A DNA stretch of 64,000 nt from contig DJAM01000086.1 of NCBI GenBank assembly GCA_002429595.1, forward strand, positions 1-64,000. The letters are read 5' to 3'. Source of the DNA: Coxiellaceae bacterium UBA6002 (GTDB taxonomy: Bacteria > Pseudomonadota > Gammaproteobacteria > UBA6002). Position numbers and translations under genes: made by a program. Below, piece after piece: positions 46,601 through 54,718 of the stretch; position 1 is the first letter of the stretch; every line of letters begins with the position of its first letter. The notes below the pieces were generated by a model, which saw nothing but the letters and a program-made list of their open reading frames with translations, was not told the origin of the DNA and did not search any database.

Positions 46601-47948
46601 TGCAATTTTAGTTGCAAAGTTTTTTCCTGGCATTTTCTTAATTAACAATCATTTTTATGAATTTATATTGCTGACAGCTCAAAAGCATCCTCATTTGGCT
46701 AGTGTATATTTGCTTTCTCTACCTCGTGATTTTTTCAAAGAATATAAATTTTTAGTTGAAGATCCAGAGAACAAAATAAGTCAAGTTGCATTTGCAAAAA
46801 TGCTTTATAGATTAGAAAGTCTAGTGTCAGCTTGTATAGTCATGTCTTTACAAAAGCAAGATCACAAAAGTTCACTCGAAGCGCTATTTTTGTGTGGTGA
46901 AAATTTTCCTGGCACAGTATTAACATTTTTACTTAAAAATAAAGTTTTTTGTCGTAATATAGTGTCATTGCTGGCGCTCTACTGGAAAAATGAAAGACTT
47001 ATAAAATGCGAAGGCGAACTTGTTGTCGGTTTCTTAATTTTACATGCTTATACTTATCTTCCTGTGGAAGAGGTTCTAAGTGAAGAAATTAACTTTATTA
47101 TAGGTCATATTGCTGCCCATATAAAAATGTTAACCGACAAAAAAAGAGCTTTTATCGTCAAAGTATTACCACTTGCTGATCTGTTAAAAATTGGTCACCC
47201 AAGATTGATAGGATTATTTTTAAGATTTCCAGAATTTGTGCAAAGTTTAACAGGGAGAGACCTTTTATTGGTTCTTAAACCCTTTCCATCTTTAATTACA
47301 AGTATTATTTTTTATCCGCATAATCTGTCGAAATTTTCGGCACAACAACTCTCATTGCTTTTAAAATATTTAACTAGTTGGGATATACACTCTGAAAATG
47401 AGATGAATATCTTTTTTGAATTTTTTCAACAACACCTTAACGCCGTGCAGTCTCATGTTCAAGATCCAACAACTACGACAGGTAGGCTATTTGTTGCGAT
47501 GGGTCCTTCTCAAGGTTTCAATGAAGACAGTTATTCGACAGATGAAAAGAAGCTAGTCGAGTCTCTAAAAGGAAACACCCAGTTCCTACCGTTTCTCATG
47601 GATGGCTTAGCGCAAAGAATTATACAAAGCTATCTACTTAAATATAATTATCTGTGCGAACTCGACGTACTCCAAATATTGATTATGATTTTGGTAGACT
47701 CCAATCGAAGCTTTGTTTCATACCGCATTAGTGCATTGGTAAAGGATTTAGTTAGCCCGGAAGGACAGGTAGAATTTAGTAGAGAACTAAACACGAAAAT
47801 TGCAGAGAGTCGCGAAACTTTTGGTCAAACAAGCTATGCAGACGAAGAAGCTTCCCTTATCAAGTCGGAAGTAGCGCGATTTTTAGGTGATGTTAGAAGG
47901 AATTCTGCAGCAGATTTACCTTTAGAAAAGTCGGCTCCTGCTCCATAA
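43677..47948 (+). CDS. Very large protein of unknown function (1423 residues), helical, possible effector
   Basis: I do not recognise this protein. It is almost entirely predicted alpha-helical, with many short Leu/Ile/Phe-rich helices of 15-25 residues (for example DDDIGFLFASKVESV and SQDVGFLFKDLSDKD, which resemble each other), as in ARM/HEAT-type solenoids. One polar Ser/Arg-rich linker near residue 900-925 (SNHSRIVREGSKGSLIRN) splits it into two parts. No signal peptide or transmembrane helix is clear. The C-terminus carries an acidic patch (YADEEASLIKSE) before a Pro/Ala tail, which resembles Dot/Icm E-block signals but is weak evidence. Start 43677 follows AAGAGA; a TTG at 43623 is the alternative. 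It interrupts the bc1 and oxidase clusters. Confidence 0.75.
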   Translation: MQYKIINPSRFSNDDAKKNALLVFYARYFKIDPAEKLNFSRGYWEAIKKPNWESTDRPKKSLFFTLDTVLMIYNDGLIEEDMVTFLQLLQKNNLLRAAFLEVLQKEELEKDWERLSRDDLTERFFDESEVVALQDLLADERDKARKSFCKVFFGESIGLFHKHCPSLINELNAENLRKLILSHTAAFSLLNDPSLAPRIAAVLQDDDIGFLFASKVESVRRRQYTRSLLTFCRTYKTNVFIEFLKLYQRRIPSETLNQESYDYIEENLLSCEFYFVEWVAQNSRVFFAYYTTPQHFTRLLRFPEDPLKYLANILRSNIPIAEILMDAAIGVVATLLRLKKIPDQTLVDFLKQSIVKDETFASTLAKQIRSHLSEFDTNLPFDAGDIVEILLNPAMRALIKLTPEEIKAYIQQPSLQSLLDRIISEDDVVYTRLEANLVGKVDFPLTTGLRGMKGRLAVYSSVEALENNLTAFEAFALANSNEWDTFKDRLIQSKTPLQTLSHLIFRLRLEYGTHSKSSFSEFLCDQFLSDRYFEEFKRDRSNLEILLFVGTGAQIVNCVAKIFSACRSAAQLSGAASQANMGLNALRRHLLGKLARGFTELNKLLCTVSVTNILELLELFCDNQFLEHLNCKFFFQALMAKSVAERVEILKRNATRGLVLKILTESASHGFDFSLMRLLNDSQDVGFLFKDLSDKDILQWLNSDPFSEAMITFIFTHSSFSVIRPRLITIIQKNWDEIRNRNLLYYVFCNLALLSKVVEKLSLASLVKFLISDLGMKTMECLVLQRIESQQAYLPLIFSSNIVVFDGLAKESNTLIEIICTNVAFGQLVFIDWCHCPMFNFTFEELLYRLLSKECSEALNAYLKLNNFIALLRSVVENLSPELQAKINQYCLAPPRESSNHSRIVREGSKGSLIRNKLVRSDSASNLVLQRQHNNLCEAAKEVSYIHDKIRRGDFGAAVAEMKSEMDRADGKLSPAILVAKFFPGIFLINNHFYEFILLTAQKHPHLASVYLLSLPRDFFKEYKFLVEDPENKISQVAFAKMLYRLESLVSACIVMSLQKQDHKSSLEALFLCGENFPGTVLTFLLKNKVFCRNIVSLLALYWKNERLIKCEGELVVGFLILHAYTYLPVEEVLSEEINFIIGHIAAHIKMLTDKKRAFIVKVLPLADLLKIGHPRLIGLFLRFPEFVQSLTGRDLLLVLKPFPSLITSIIFYPHNLSKFSAQQLSLLLKYLTSWDIHSENEMNIFFEFFQQHLNAVQSHVQDPTTTTGRLFVAMGPSQGFNEDSYSTDEKKLVESLKGNTQFLPFLMDGLAQRIIQSYLLKYNYLCELDVLQILIMILVDSNRSFVSYRISALVKDLVSPEGQVEFSRELNTKIAESRETFGQTSYADEEASLIKSEVARFLGDVRRNSAADLPLEKSAPAP

Positions 47949-47965
47949 CCTAGATGAGTAAATAC

Positions 47966-48000
47966 GTGGGATTTAATATTTGTAACTACCTAAATCCCAC
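47966..48000. terminator. Bidirectional terminator between the giant gene and coxC
   Basis: A 10-bp perfect stem, GTGGGATTTA (47966-47975) and TAAATCCCAC (47991-48000), with a 15-nt loop. T-rich sequence follows on the plus side (ATAATTTTAGTTT). It sits between convergent genes, so it can serve both. Confidence 0.65.
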
Positions 48001-48017
48001 ATAATTTTAGTTTAATC

Positions 48018-48896
48018 TTAAATCCAATAAACGAATACGAATAGTATTAACCACACCACATCCACGAAGTGCCAATACCAGGCTGCTGCTTCAAAGGCAA
48101 AATGATGTTTGGCGTTGAAATGACCGCTTAGCAACCTTCCTAAAATTGTGATAAGCATAATTGTTCCAACGGTAACATGCGCTGCGTGGAAACCTGTTAG
48201 CATGAAGAAAGTCGTTCCATAAATACCAGAGGATAACTTTAATCCTTTCTCCGTATATGCAATGGCATACTCATGAGCTTGCATTAATAAAAAGGTTATA
48301 CCAAGTATGACGGTAATGGCTTGAAACACGATTGTTTGGGTACGTTTATTTTTTAATATTCCCCAATGGGCAATGGTGATTGTGACGCCACTAGACAAAA
48401 GTATTAAGGTATTTAATGCTGGAATTCCCCAAGTTTCCATTACGGATTTAGGTCCAACAAATAATTCAGGATTTGGATTTTGTAATAATGGCCACGCCGC
48501 TTGGAAATTTGGCCACAATAATAAATGAGTTAAAACGCCATCGCCTTCACCACCAATCCATGGCACTGAAAACATTCTTGCATAGAATAATGCGCCAAAG
48601 AAAGCGCTGAAAAACATGACTTCTGAGAAAATAAACCAGCACATGCCCCAACGATACGATCGTTCCATTTGTTTGGAGTTGAGTAAGCCTGCTTCATTTT
48701 CTTTAATGACCTTACGAAACCAGCCTACTAGCATATAGACCATGATAAAAGCACCGGCTAAAAATAAGTAAGGCCCAACTGGTCTTTTGTGTAACCAATG
48801 TGCTGCACCATACAATAAACAAAATAAACCAATCGATCCAACGATCGGCCAGCCACTTGGATTTGGCAGGTAGTACTTTTCAGTTTCTTGAGCCAT
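48018..48896 (-). CDS. coxC: Cytochrome c oxidase subunit III
   Basis: Seven-helix membrane subunit of the aa3-type oxidase (292 residues). Visible are SYRWGMCWFIFSEVMFFSAFFGALFYAR (about 83-110), NTLILLSSGVTITIAHW near 165, the lipid-cleft FLLMQAHEYAIAY near 205 and TGFHAAHVTVGTIML near 235, and the C-terminal WYWHFVDVVWLILFVFVYWI. It ends the cyc-coxB-coxA-ctaG-coxC operon and faces the giant gene across a terminator. The usual cluster subunit IV was not seen. Confidence 0.96.
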   Translation of the reverse strand: MAQETEKYYLPNPSGWPIVGSIGLFCLLYGAAHWLHKRPVGPYLFLAGAFIMVYMLVGWFRKVIKENEAGLLNSKQMERSYRWGMCWFIFSEVMFFSAFFGALFYARMFSVPWIGGEGDGVLTHLLLWPNFQAAWPLLQNPNPELFVGPKSVMETWGIPALNTLILLSSGVTITIAHWGILKNKRTQTIVFQAITVILGITFLLMQAHEYAIAYTEKGLKLSSGIYGTTFFMLTGFHAAHVTVGTIMLITILGRLLSGHFNAKHHFAFEAAAWYWHFVDVVWLILFVFVYWI

Positions 48897-48919
48897 GTTT
48901 TCCTCTTTTTTTCCTTAGC

Positions 48920-49483
48920 TTAACTGGGTATTCTGCCGGGTTGCGCACTCGGCTTAAAATTTTTAGCTGTTTTAGTAATATCAAACAATGTGTACGACAA
49001 AGTCACCGTCCTAATATTTTTGGGAAGATCACGATCTAGATGAAATAAAAGTGGCCAAGCCATTCCTTGCTTACCTTTCATCATCTGTTTAGTGAAGCAA
49101 AAACATTCGGTTTTTTTAAGATGCTTTGCCGCAACTCCAGGTGTCACACTAGGAATCGCTTGCACCACCATATTTTCGTCGGTCTCATTTTGGGCAAAAA
49201 AAGCGACTTTGGCATTTTCTCCTGGATGAACCTTTATTGATTTAACAAGCGGCACAAATTTCCACGGGAGATAATTATTACGGTTTGATAAAAACTGCAC
49301 CGTTACCGTCCGAGAGTAATCTATAGAATGATCAATGTCTTCGGCATAATTATTGGGTTTACCATTAATGCCAAAAGTCTTACACATCGCGTTATAAACA
49401 GGCACTAGCGCATATCCAAAGCCAAACATACCAATTGCTGCCATACTCAAAATGATGGCTAGTTTTCGATTGCTCACTCTCAC
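48920..49483 (-). CDS. ctaG: Cytochrome c oxidase assembly protein CtaG/Cox11
   Basis: Copper chaperone that delivers copper to the CuB site of subunit I. The 187-residue protein has an N-terminal transmembrane anchor (about 8-28) and a periplasmic domain. The conserved VPVYNAMCKTFG has the first Cys, and the metal-binding pair lies in KTECFCFTKQ (CFCF) near 127. The second part has YTLFDITK at the C-terminus. All three important cysteines are present. It lies 10 bp after coxA, and coxC follows 23 bp later. Confidence 0.94.
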   Translation of the reverse strand: MRVSNRKLAIILSMAAIGMFGFGYALVPVYNAMCKTFGINGKPNNYAEDIDHSIDYSRTVTVQFLSNRNNYLPWKFVPLVKSIKVHPGENAKVAFFAQNETDENMVVQAIPSVTPGVAAKHLKKTECFCFTKQMMKGKQGMAWPLLFHLDRDLPKNIRTVTLSYTLFDITKTAKNFKPSAQPGRIPS

Positions 49484-49492
49484 CTAACAACC

Positions 49493-51103
49493 TCAATCAA
49501 CATGAGGAGGAGTGCTAAAGCTGTGGTAAGGAGGAGGCGATGGTAATGTCCATTCTAAGCCATGTGCTCCATCCCAAACTTTGGCAGGTGCTTTTGCGCC
49601 CTTATGCAACGTGATAAATAAATTCACTAAAAAGAGTAATTGCGAGAAGCCAAAGATAAATGCACCAACGCTTGCGACTGCATTCCAATCAGAAAATTGC
49701 AATGCATAATCTGGAATTCGTCGTGGCATCCCCGCTAACCCTAGAAAATGCATTGGGAAAAAGGTGATATTTAGAGCAATAACTGTTAACCAGAAATGCC
49801 AGCGACCTAAGCGCTCGTTGTACATCCGACCGCACCACTTTGGTAACCAGTAATAGACGCCTGCCAAAATTGCAAAGATCGCACCAGGTACTAGCACGTA
49901 ATGGAAGTGAGCTACCACAAAATAGGTATCTTGATATTGAAAATCAGCGGGTACCAACGACAACATCAAGCCAGAGAAACCACCAATCGTAAATAAGAAT
50001 ACAAACGCAATCGCAAATAACATCGGGGTTTCAAAGCTAATTGAACCACGATACATCGTTGTGACCCAGTTAAATACTTTCACGCCAGTTGGAACTGCGA
50101 TTAACATTGTGGCATACATGAAGAACAGCTCGGACGCTAATGGCATACCCGTGGTAAACATATGATGCGCCCACACAATGTAGGAAAGGAATGCGATTGC
50201 AATCAACGCATAGACCATGAAGGTATAACCAAACAGTTTTTTACGACTGAAAGTGGGGATAATTTCGGACATAATTCCGAATGCCGGTAGGATCAAAACG
50301 TACACTTCAGGATGGCCAAAGAACCAGAACAAATGTTGGAACAGTGTAGGATCGCCGCCACCTGCAGCACTGAAAAAACTAGTGCCAAAATGACGATCAG
50401 TCAACATCATGGTCACAGTGCCAGCTAAAACAGGCATAATCCCAATCAATAGAAAGGCGGTGATCAACCAACTCCAAACAAAGAGGGGTAACTTTGAGAA
50501 GGTCATGCCCGGCGCACGTAAATTCAAGATCGTAGCAATAATGTTAATTGCGCCTAGAATTGACGATAAGCCCATCATATGGATAGAGAAAATCATGTAA
50601 TCGGTGCTAGGAGGACCATAAGTGGTTGATAAAGGAGCATAGAAGGTCCATCCAAAATTAGGCGCGGAGCCATCCATAAACAAAGTCGACAACAGAATCG
50701 TAAAAGCAAACGGTAAAATCCAGAAGCTCCAGTTATTTAGCCGAGGGAAAGCCATATCAGGCGCGCCAATCATTAATGGAATTTGCCAGTTAGCTAGGCC
50801 TACAAATGCTGGCATGACGACCCCGAAGATCATAATTAGTCCGTGCATCGTGGTCATCGTATTAAAGAAATCGGGTGTAACCAGCTGTAAGCCAGGTTGG
50901 AATAATTCAGCACGTATTAATAACGCCATGCTGCCGCCTAGAAAGAACATTACACATGCTAACCAAAGATATAATGTACCGATATCTTTATGATTAGTGG
51001 TAAAGACCCACCGCTTAATAAAACCGAGGATACCCGGTTCATGATGATGGTGATCATGGTCATGTTCGTGGGCATGATCAGGAGTTAAAACGTTTTCACT
51101 CAT
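49493..51103 (-). CDS. coxA: Cytochrome c oxidase subunit I
   Basis: Catalytic subunit of the haem-copper oxidase (536 residues, 12 helices). The N-terminus is strikingly His/Asp-rich (residues 9-23, AHEHDHDHHHHEPG), more than usual. Haem ligands are in TTMHGLIMIFGVVMP near 87 (low-spin His) and DTYFVVAHFHYVLVPG near 395 (haem a3/low-spin pair). The CuB site is in WFFGHPEVYVLILPAFG near 258, with HH in YIVWAHHMFTTG, and the K-channel residues are in that helix. It has the usual D-channel sequence near 120-140. The following ctaG is 9 nt away. Confidence 0.96.
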   Translation of the reverse strand: MSENVLTPDHAHEHDHDHHHHEPGILGFIKRWVFTTNHKDIGTLYLWLACVMFFLGGSMALLIRAELFQPGLQLVTPDFFNTMTTMHGLIMIFGVVMPAFVGLANWQIPLMIGAPDMAFPRLNNWSFWILPFAFTILLSTLFMDGSAPNFGWTFYAPLSTTYGPPSTDYMIFSIHMMGLSSILGAINIIATILNLRAPGMTFSKLPLFVWSWLITAFLLIGIMPVLAGTVTMMLTDRHFGTSFFSAAGGGDPTLFQHLFWFFGHPEVYVLILPAFGIMSEIIPTFSRKKLFGYTFMVYALIAIAFLSYIVWAHHMFTTGMPLASELFFMYATMLIAVPTGVKVFNWVTTMYRGSISFETPMLFAIAFVFLFTIGGFSGLMLSLVPADFQYQDTYFVVAHFHYVLVPGAIFAILAGVYYWLPKWCGRMYNERLGRWHFWLTVIALNITFFPMHFLGLAGMPRRIPDYALQFSDWNAVASVGAFIFGFSQLLFLVNLFITLHKGAKAPAKVWDGAHGLEWTLPSPPPYHSFSTPPHVD

Positions 51104-51148
51104 AGTGCGTTCCTACCTAAAAAATAATGTCTGTATGTGTCCGCACCC

Positions 51149-52321
51149 TTAAGATTGCGGATTTCCAAATTTTTTGTGAGCAGCAGTGACATCTGCTGGT
51201 TGAACCAGGCCACCCGCTGTACCGTTCTTAACTTTATCATTACCCCAAGAATTACGTTCAAAAGTAATGACAGAGGCGAGGTCTTTATCGTTCAGTTGTA
51301 AGTCAAATGCCTGCATAGCTGTACCTGGCTTACCTTTCAAAACGATATGTAGGTGATCAATAACTGGACCCGTAGCAATCTTACTACCCGCTAAGGCAGG
51401 GAACGCAGGTGGCATACCTTGACCATTAGGTTGGTGACAGACGACACAAATTCGATTGTAAACCTCTTGACCATTGGCCATGAGTTCCTCTTTGGTCATA
51501 GGCGCATTAGGAGCTTGAGTAGCTGCTTGAGGATGGGTCAGAGCAAATTTTTGGGCTTTAACCCAAGCATCGTAATCTGCTTGAGTTTTAGCTTCTACCA
51601 CAATGGGCATATAAGCATGGTTCAAGCCACATAGCTCGGCACATTGACCACGATATGTGCCAGGTCGATCAATTCTGGCCCATGATTCATGAATAAAGCC
51701 AGGAATAGCATCTCGCTTAACGCCAATAGCAGGCACCCACCAAGAATGCACAACATCATTAGAGGTAACTAGAAAACGAATTTTTTTATGAATTGGGACG
51801 ACTAAGGGCTTGTCAACTTCAAGTAAATACCATTCGCCTTTTGGAGCCTTACCTTGAATCTGATCCATAGGAGTCGATAAATTACTAAAGAAATTTAAGC
51901 CCTCGTCTAAATATTCGTACCGCCATTTCCATTGGTAACCAGTGATCTTAACGTTGACATCAGCATCGCTGTCATCGTGCATCTGAATTAAAATTTTAGT
52001 AGCGGGTACCGCCATGACAACCAAGATCAATAAGGGAACGACTGCCCAAAAAATTTCTAGTTTAGTATGTTCATGGAAGGTGGCAGGTTTATTGCCTAGA
52101 GAGTGTCGATGACGAATGAGTGAGTAAAACATGATCCCAAACACAATCACGCCGATGATGACGCAAATCCAAAAAATGGTCATATGCAAAAAATACATAC
52201 CATGACTGATCGGGGTAACCCCGGGAGACATATTCATTTGTGGTAAAGCAAAGGCACTTACCGAAATTGATAATATCATCGCGCTTATAAAATAAGTGAC
52301 GAAACGTAAAACCAAGCGCAT
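51149..52321 (-). CDS. coxB: Cytochrome c oxidase subunit II with fused cytochrome c domain (caa3-type)
   Basis: A 390-residue subunit II. The signal peptide (about 1-26) precedes two membrane helices (about 45-68 and 88-110), and a CuA domain with CAELCGLNHAYM near 228-239, including the two Cys, the His and the Met. A class I cytochrome c domain then has ICVVCHQPNGQGMPPAFPALAGS near 290-312, with haem-binding CVVCH. The C-terminal fusion makes the enzyme caa3-type, so it can receive electrons without soluble cytochrome c. The 45-bp gap to coxA suggests operon coupling. Confidence 0.95.
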   Translation of the reverse strand: MRLVLRFVTYFISAMILSISVSAFALPQMNMSPGVTPISHGMYFLHMTIFWICVIIGVIVFGIMFYSLIRHRHSLGNKPATFHEHTKLEIFWAVVPLLILVVMAVPATKILIQMHDDSDADVNVKITGYQWKWRYEYLDEGLNFFSNLSTPMDQIQGKAPKGEWYLLEVDKPLVVPIHKKIRFLVTSNDVVHSWWVPAIGVKRDAIPGFIHESWARIDRPGTYRGQCAELCGLNHAYMPIVVEAKTQADYDAWVKAQKFALTHPQAATQAPNAPMTKEELMANGQEVYNRICVVCHQPNGQGMPPAFPALAGSKIATGPVIDHLHIVLKGKPGTAMQAFDLQLNDKDLASVITFERNSWGNDKVKNGTAGGLVQPADVTAAHKKFGNPQS

Positions 52322-52364
52322 TAATAACTCTCCAGTATTTTTTGTTGAATTATAAAATTTGAAA

Positions 52365-53918
52365 TTACCACAAGTTGTAGTCAGAGTCAGATTGACCCTG
52401 ATTGACCATATAGATAACGGCCGCGATTAGGTCGGTATCTTTACAATTTATACAACCACCTTTAGCTGGCATATTCTTGTAGCCTTTAATCGTATGTTCT
52501 ATTAAGACATCCATGTTTTTCTTAATCAAAGGTGCCCAAACCTCTTTGTCTCCGGTAATCGGAGCGCCTAGCTTACCGTTGGCATGGCAGTCAGCACAAA
52601 TGGCATCGTAGATTCTTTTGCCTTGATTAATATTTGGATGCACGGTTTCCGTGCTTGCCTTTGAAGTAGAAGAAGATGCTTGGCTATTTTTCACGATATA
52701 GTCCACAGCTGCTTGAATTTCAGGATCAGTACAAGTCGCACAGGTACCTTTGGGAGGCATGTTACCTATGCCCAAGATCGCATTTTTATAGAGAGTTGGT
52801 AAGCCTTGTTTAATCTTTGGAGCCCAGTCACCGGCTTCTCCCATTTTAGGTGCGCCACCTGCTCCGATGCCATGACAGCCAACACAATATTTGTCATAAA
52901 TTTTTTCGCCAGTTTTTGGTGTGATCTTGGTGTTTGCTGTTGGTGGTAATTTGCTCTTCACGCTCTTTAAGTAAGTCGCAATGGCCTCTAAATCATCTTT
53001 GTTGAGGTACTCTAAGCTATCATGAATTACTTCTGCCATTGGACCGACAATATTACCGCCAGAGAGTAACTGATTATTCATAAAGACATTGGCAATTTGA
53101 GCAACCGACACATTAACGAAGCGAGAGAAAGAAATATCAGGAGCGTAGCTACCTGAACCAAAGCCCCCAGTCAGAGCATACTCTTCTTTCGGTGCTCCCA
53201 AAGGATTTAGCGGTGTATGGCACATACCGCAATGTCCTAAACCTTGTACTAAATAAGCGCCGCGGTTCCATTGTGGTGATTGTTGCGGGTCTTGTTTGTA
53301 AACGCCTTTATGAAAATCAAAAAACATAAATTTCCAGAAGAATTGCATGAAGCGCCAGCGAAATGGAATCGGCATATCGACCGGTTTATTTGCTAAAGGA
53401 ACCGGAGGTATGGCATCAAAATAAGCTTTTAAAGCAGCAACATCGTCATCCGTAAGTTTATTGAAGTATGGATAAGGAAAAACTGGAAAATAATTGGAGC
53501 CATCAGGTGCAACCCCTTCACGCATTGCCTTAGTAAACTGTGCCAAAGTCCAGTTACCTATGCCATAACGCTTATCAGAAGTAATGTTGGGCGAATAAAT
53601 AATTCCAAAGGGGGTAGCAATAGGCAACCCACCGGCAAATGGCAACCCGCCAGGTTTAGTATGGCAGGCAATACAGTCACCCGCTTGGGCGAGATATTCA
53701 CCTTTTTTAATTAAGTCGGCTTGCGGACCGGTACCTGTAACAATAATCGGATAATTAGGATATTTGCCAATATGGGACAAAAGATGCTGCTCAGAAATCT
53801 GGGCCAAAGATAGTTTTGGTACCAAAAGTATTAACAAAACAGACGATAGAAAAAATTTTATTCGATTTTTTTTCATTTTTTTTACAAAATTCAGCCATGC
53901 GTCAGAAAAGCTTTTCAT
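52365..53918 (-). CDS. Tetraheme c-type cytochrome (diheme Gdh/Adh-like module plus two c5-like domains)
   Basis: A 517-residue secreted cytochrome with an N-terminal signal (KKNRIKFFLSSVLLILLVPKLSLA, about 15-38). The first half resembles the cytochrome subunit of gluconate and alcohol dehydrogenases: AGDCIACHTKPGGLPFAGG and LGHCGMCHTPLNPLGAP. The second half has two c5-like domains, each with CVGCH or CADCH and an extra cysteine pair (GTCATCTD and GGCINCKD). There are four haem sites in all. Start 53918 is chosen because AAGGA lies upstream; the in-frame start at 54041 lies inside the divergent folA region. It is first in the oxidase operon, so it probably feeds electrons to the caa3 oxidase. 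Confidence 0.88.
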   Translation of the reverse strand: MKSFSDAWLNFVKKMKKNRIKFFLSSVLLILLVPKLSLAQISEQHLLSHIGKYPNYPIIVTGTGPQADLIKKGEYLAQAGDCIACHTKPGGLPFAGGLPIATPFGIIYSPNITSDKRYGIGNWTLAQFTKAMREGVAPDGSNYFPVFPYPYFNKLTDDDVAALKAYFDAIPPVPLANKPVDMPIPFRWRFMQFFWKFMFFDFHKGVYKQDPQQSPQWNRGAYLVQGLGHCGMCHTPLNPLGAPKEEYALTGGFGSGSYAPDISFSRFVNVSVAQIANVFMNNQLLSGGNIVGPMAEVIHDSLEYLNKDDLEAIATYLKSVKSKLPPTANTKITPKTGEKIYDKYCVGCHGIGAGGAPKMGEAGDWAPKIKQGLPTLYKNAILGIGNMPPKGTCATCTDPEIQAAVDYIVKNSQASSSTSKASTETVHPNINQGKRIYDAICADCHANGKLGAPITGDKEVWAPLIKKNMDVLIEHTIKGYKNMPAKGGCINCKDTDLIAAVIYMVNQGQSDSDYNLW

Positions 53919-54009
53919 CATAAGTCCTTGGAAAAACATTGGCGCAAATAATAAAGGTAATCTACGATTATTATCAAGGTATAGTGAACATAATTTACTG
54001 AGGTTTAAA

Positions 54010-54498
54010 GTGCAACTTTCAATAATTTCTGCTTTCGACATAAATCGTGTAATTGGCTTTAATAATCAATTGCCCTGGTCGTTGCCAGCAGATTTGCTCC
54101 GTTTTAAAAGAATCACCTGGGGCAAACCCATTATAATGGGTCGCAACACCTACGAGTCAATAGGAAGACCCCTCCCTGGACGCACTAATATTATTTTATC
54201 TCGCCAACAAAAAGAATACCCAGGCTGTATTGTGTCCCATAGCCTTGAAGACGTTCTTGAACAGTATCAGGAAGAAAAAGAAGTATTCATCATTGGTGGC
54301 GCTAAGTTATATGAGCAAACCATTTCAAAGGCCGATCGACTTTATCTAACCATCATCCATCACGAATTTAAGGGAGACGCTTTTTTTCCGGAATGGAAGC
54401 AAGAAGAATGGGAAATTATTGAACAAGAAGAGTGTATTCCCGATAACCACAATAAATTTAGTTATATTTTTCAGACGCTAAGGAAAATCCATCCCTAA
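54010..54498 (+). CDS. folA: Dihydrofolate reductase
   Basis: NADPH-dependent reduction of dihydrofolate to tetrahydrofolate. The 162-residue length and motifs are the family's: IISAFDINRVIGFNNQLPWSLPADLLRFK at the start (catalytic Asp in the ADLLRFK region), the cofactor GRNTYESIGRPLPGRTNIILSR (about 46-67) and VFIIGGAKLYEQ near 97. The GTG at 54010 has GAGGT 5 nt upstream and is preferred over the longer in-frame start at 53764, which runs through the divergent cytochrome gene. It closes the lptD-surA-rsmA-apaG-apaH-folA neighbourhood. No thyA is next to it. Confidence 0.95.
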   Translation: MQLSIISAFDINRVIGFNNQLPWSLPADLLRFKRITWGKPIIMGRNTYESIGRPLPGRTNIILSRQQKEYPGCIVSHSLEDVLEQYQEEKEVFIIGGAKLYEQTISKADRLYLTIIHHEFKGDAFFPEWKQEEWEIIEQEECIPDNHNKFSYIFQTLRKIHP

Positions 54499-54512
54499 AA
54501 GACCACACTTTT

Positions 54513-54703
54513 CGTTCCCGTACACGTTCCCGCTCCCGTTCCCGGATCATAAAGGCCATACAGCACCTTACCGGCTCTTAAAGCACAAAATCTTTTTTGC
54601 ACTTCAATCGTCAAAATAAAACCAGATGAATAAGACTGTGAAAATATTTATCACATCTTAGGCAGAGATTAGAATGCGTATATGATTCGGGAACGGGAAC
54701 GCT
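54513..54703. repeat. Inverted-repeat element, GTTCCCG family, between folA and apaH
   Basis: CCCGTTCCCGGATCAT (54535-54550) and ATGATTCGGGAACGGG (54682-54697) are inverted copies at the two ends, with extra GTTCCCG iterations outside the left arm. The 130-bp centre has TCACA-type small repeats and no reading frame. It lies between convergent genes, and is a candidate miniature element or a structured terminator. Confidence 0.6.
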
Positions 54704-54718
54704 ATCCAGGAGCAAAAA

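Noticed and set aside
53764..54009. Extended N-terminus for dihydrofolate reductase
   Set aside because: It would overlap the divergent cytochrome gene, and the GTG at 54010 has a Shine-Dalgarno site and the family start.
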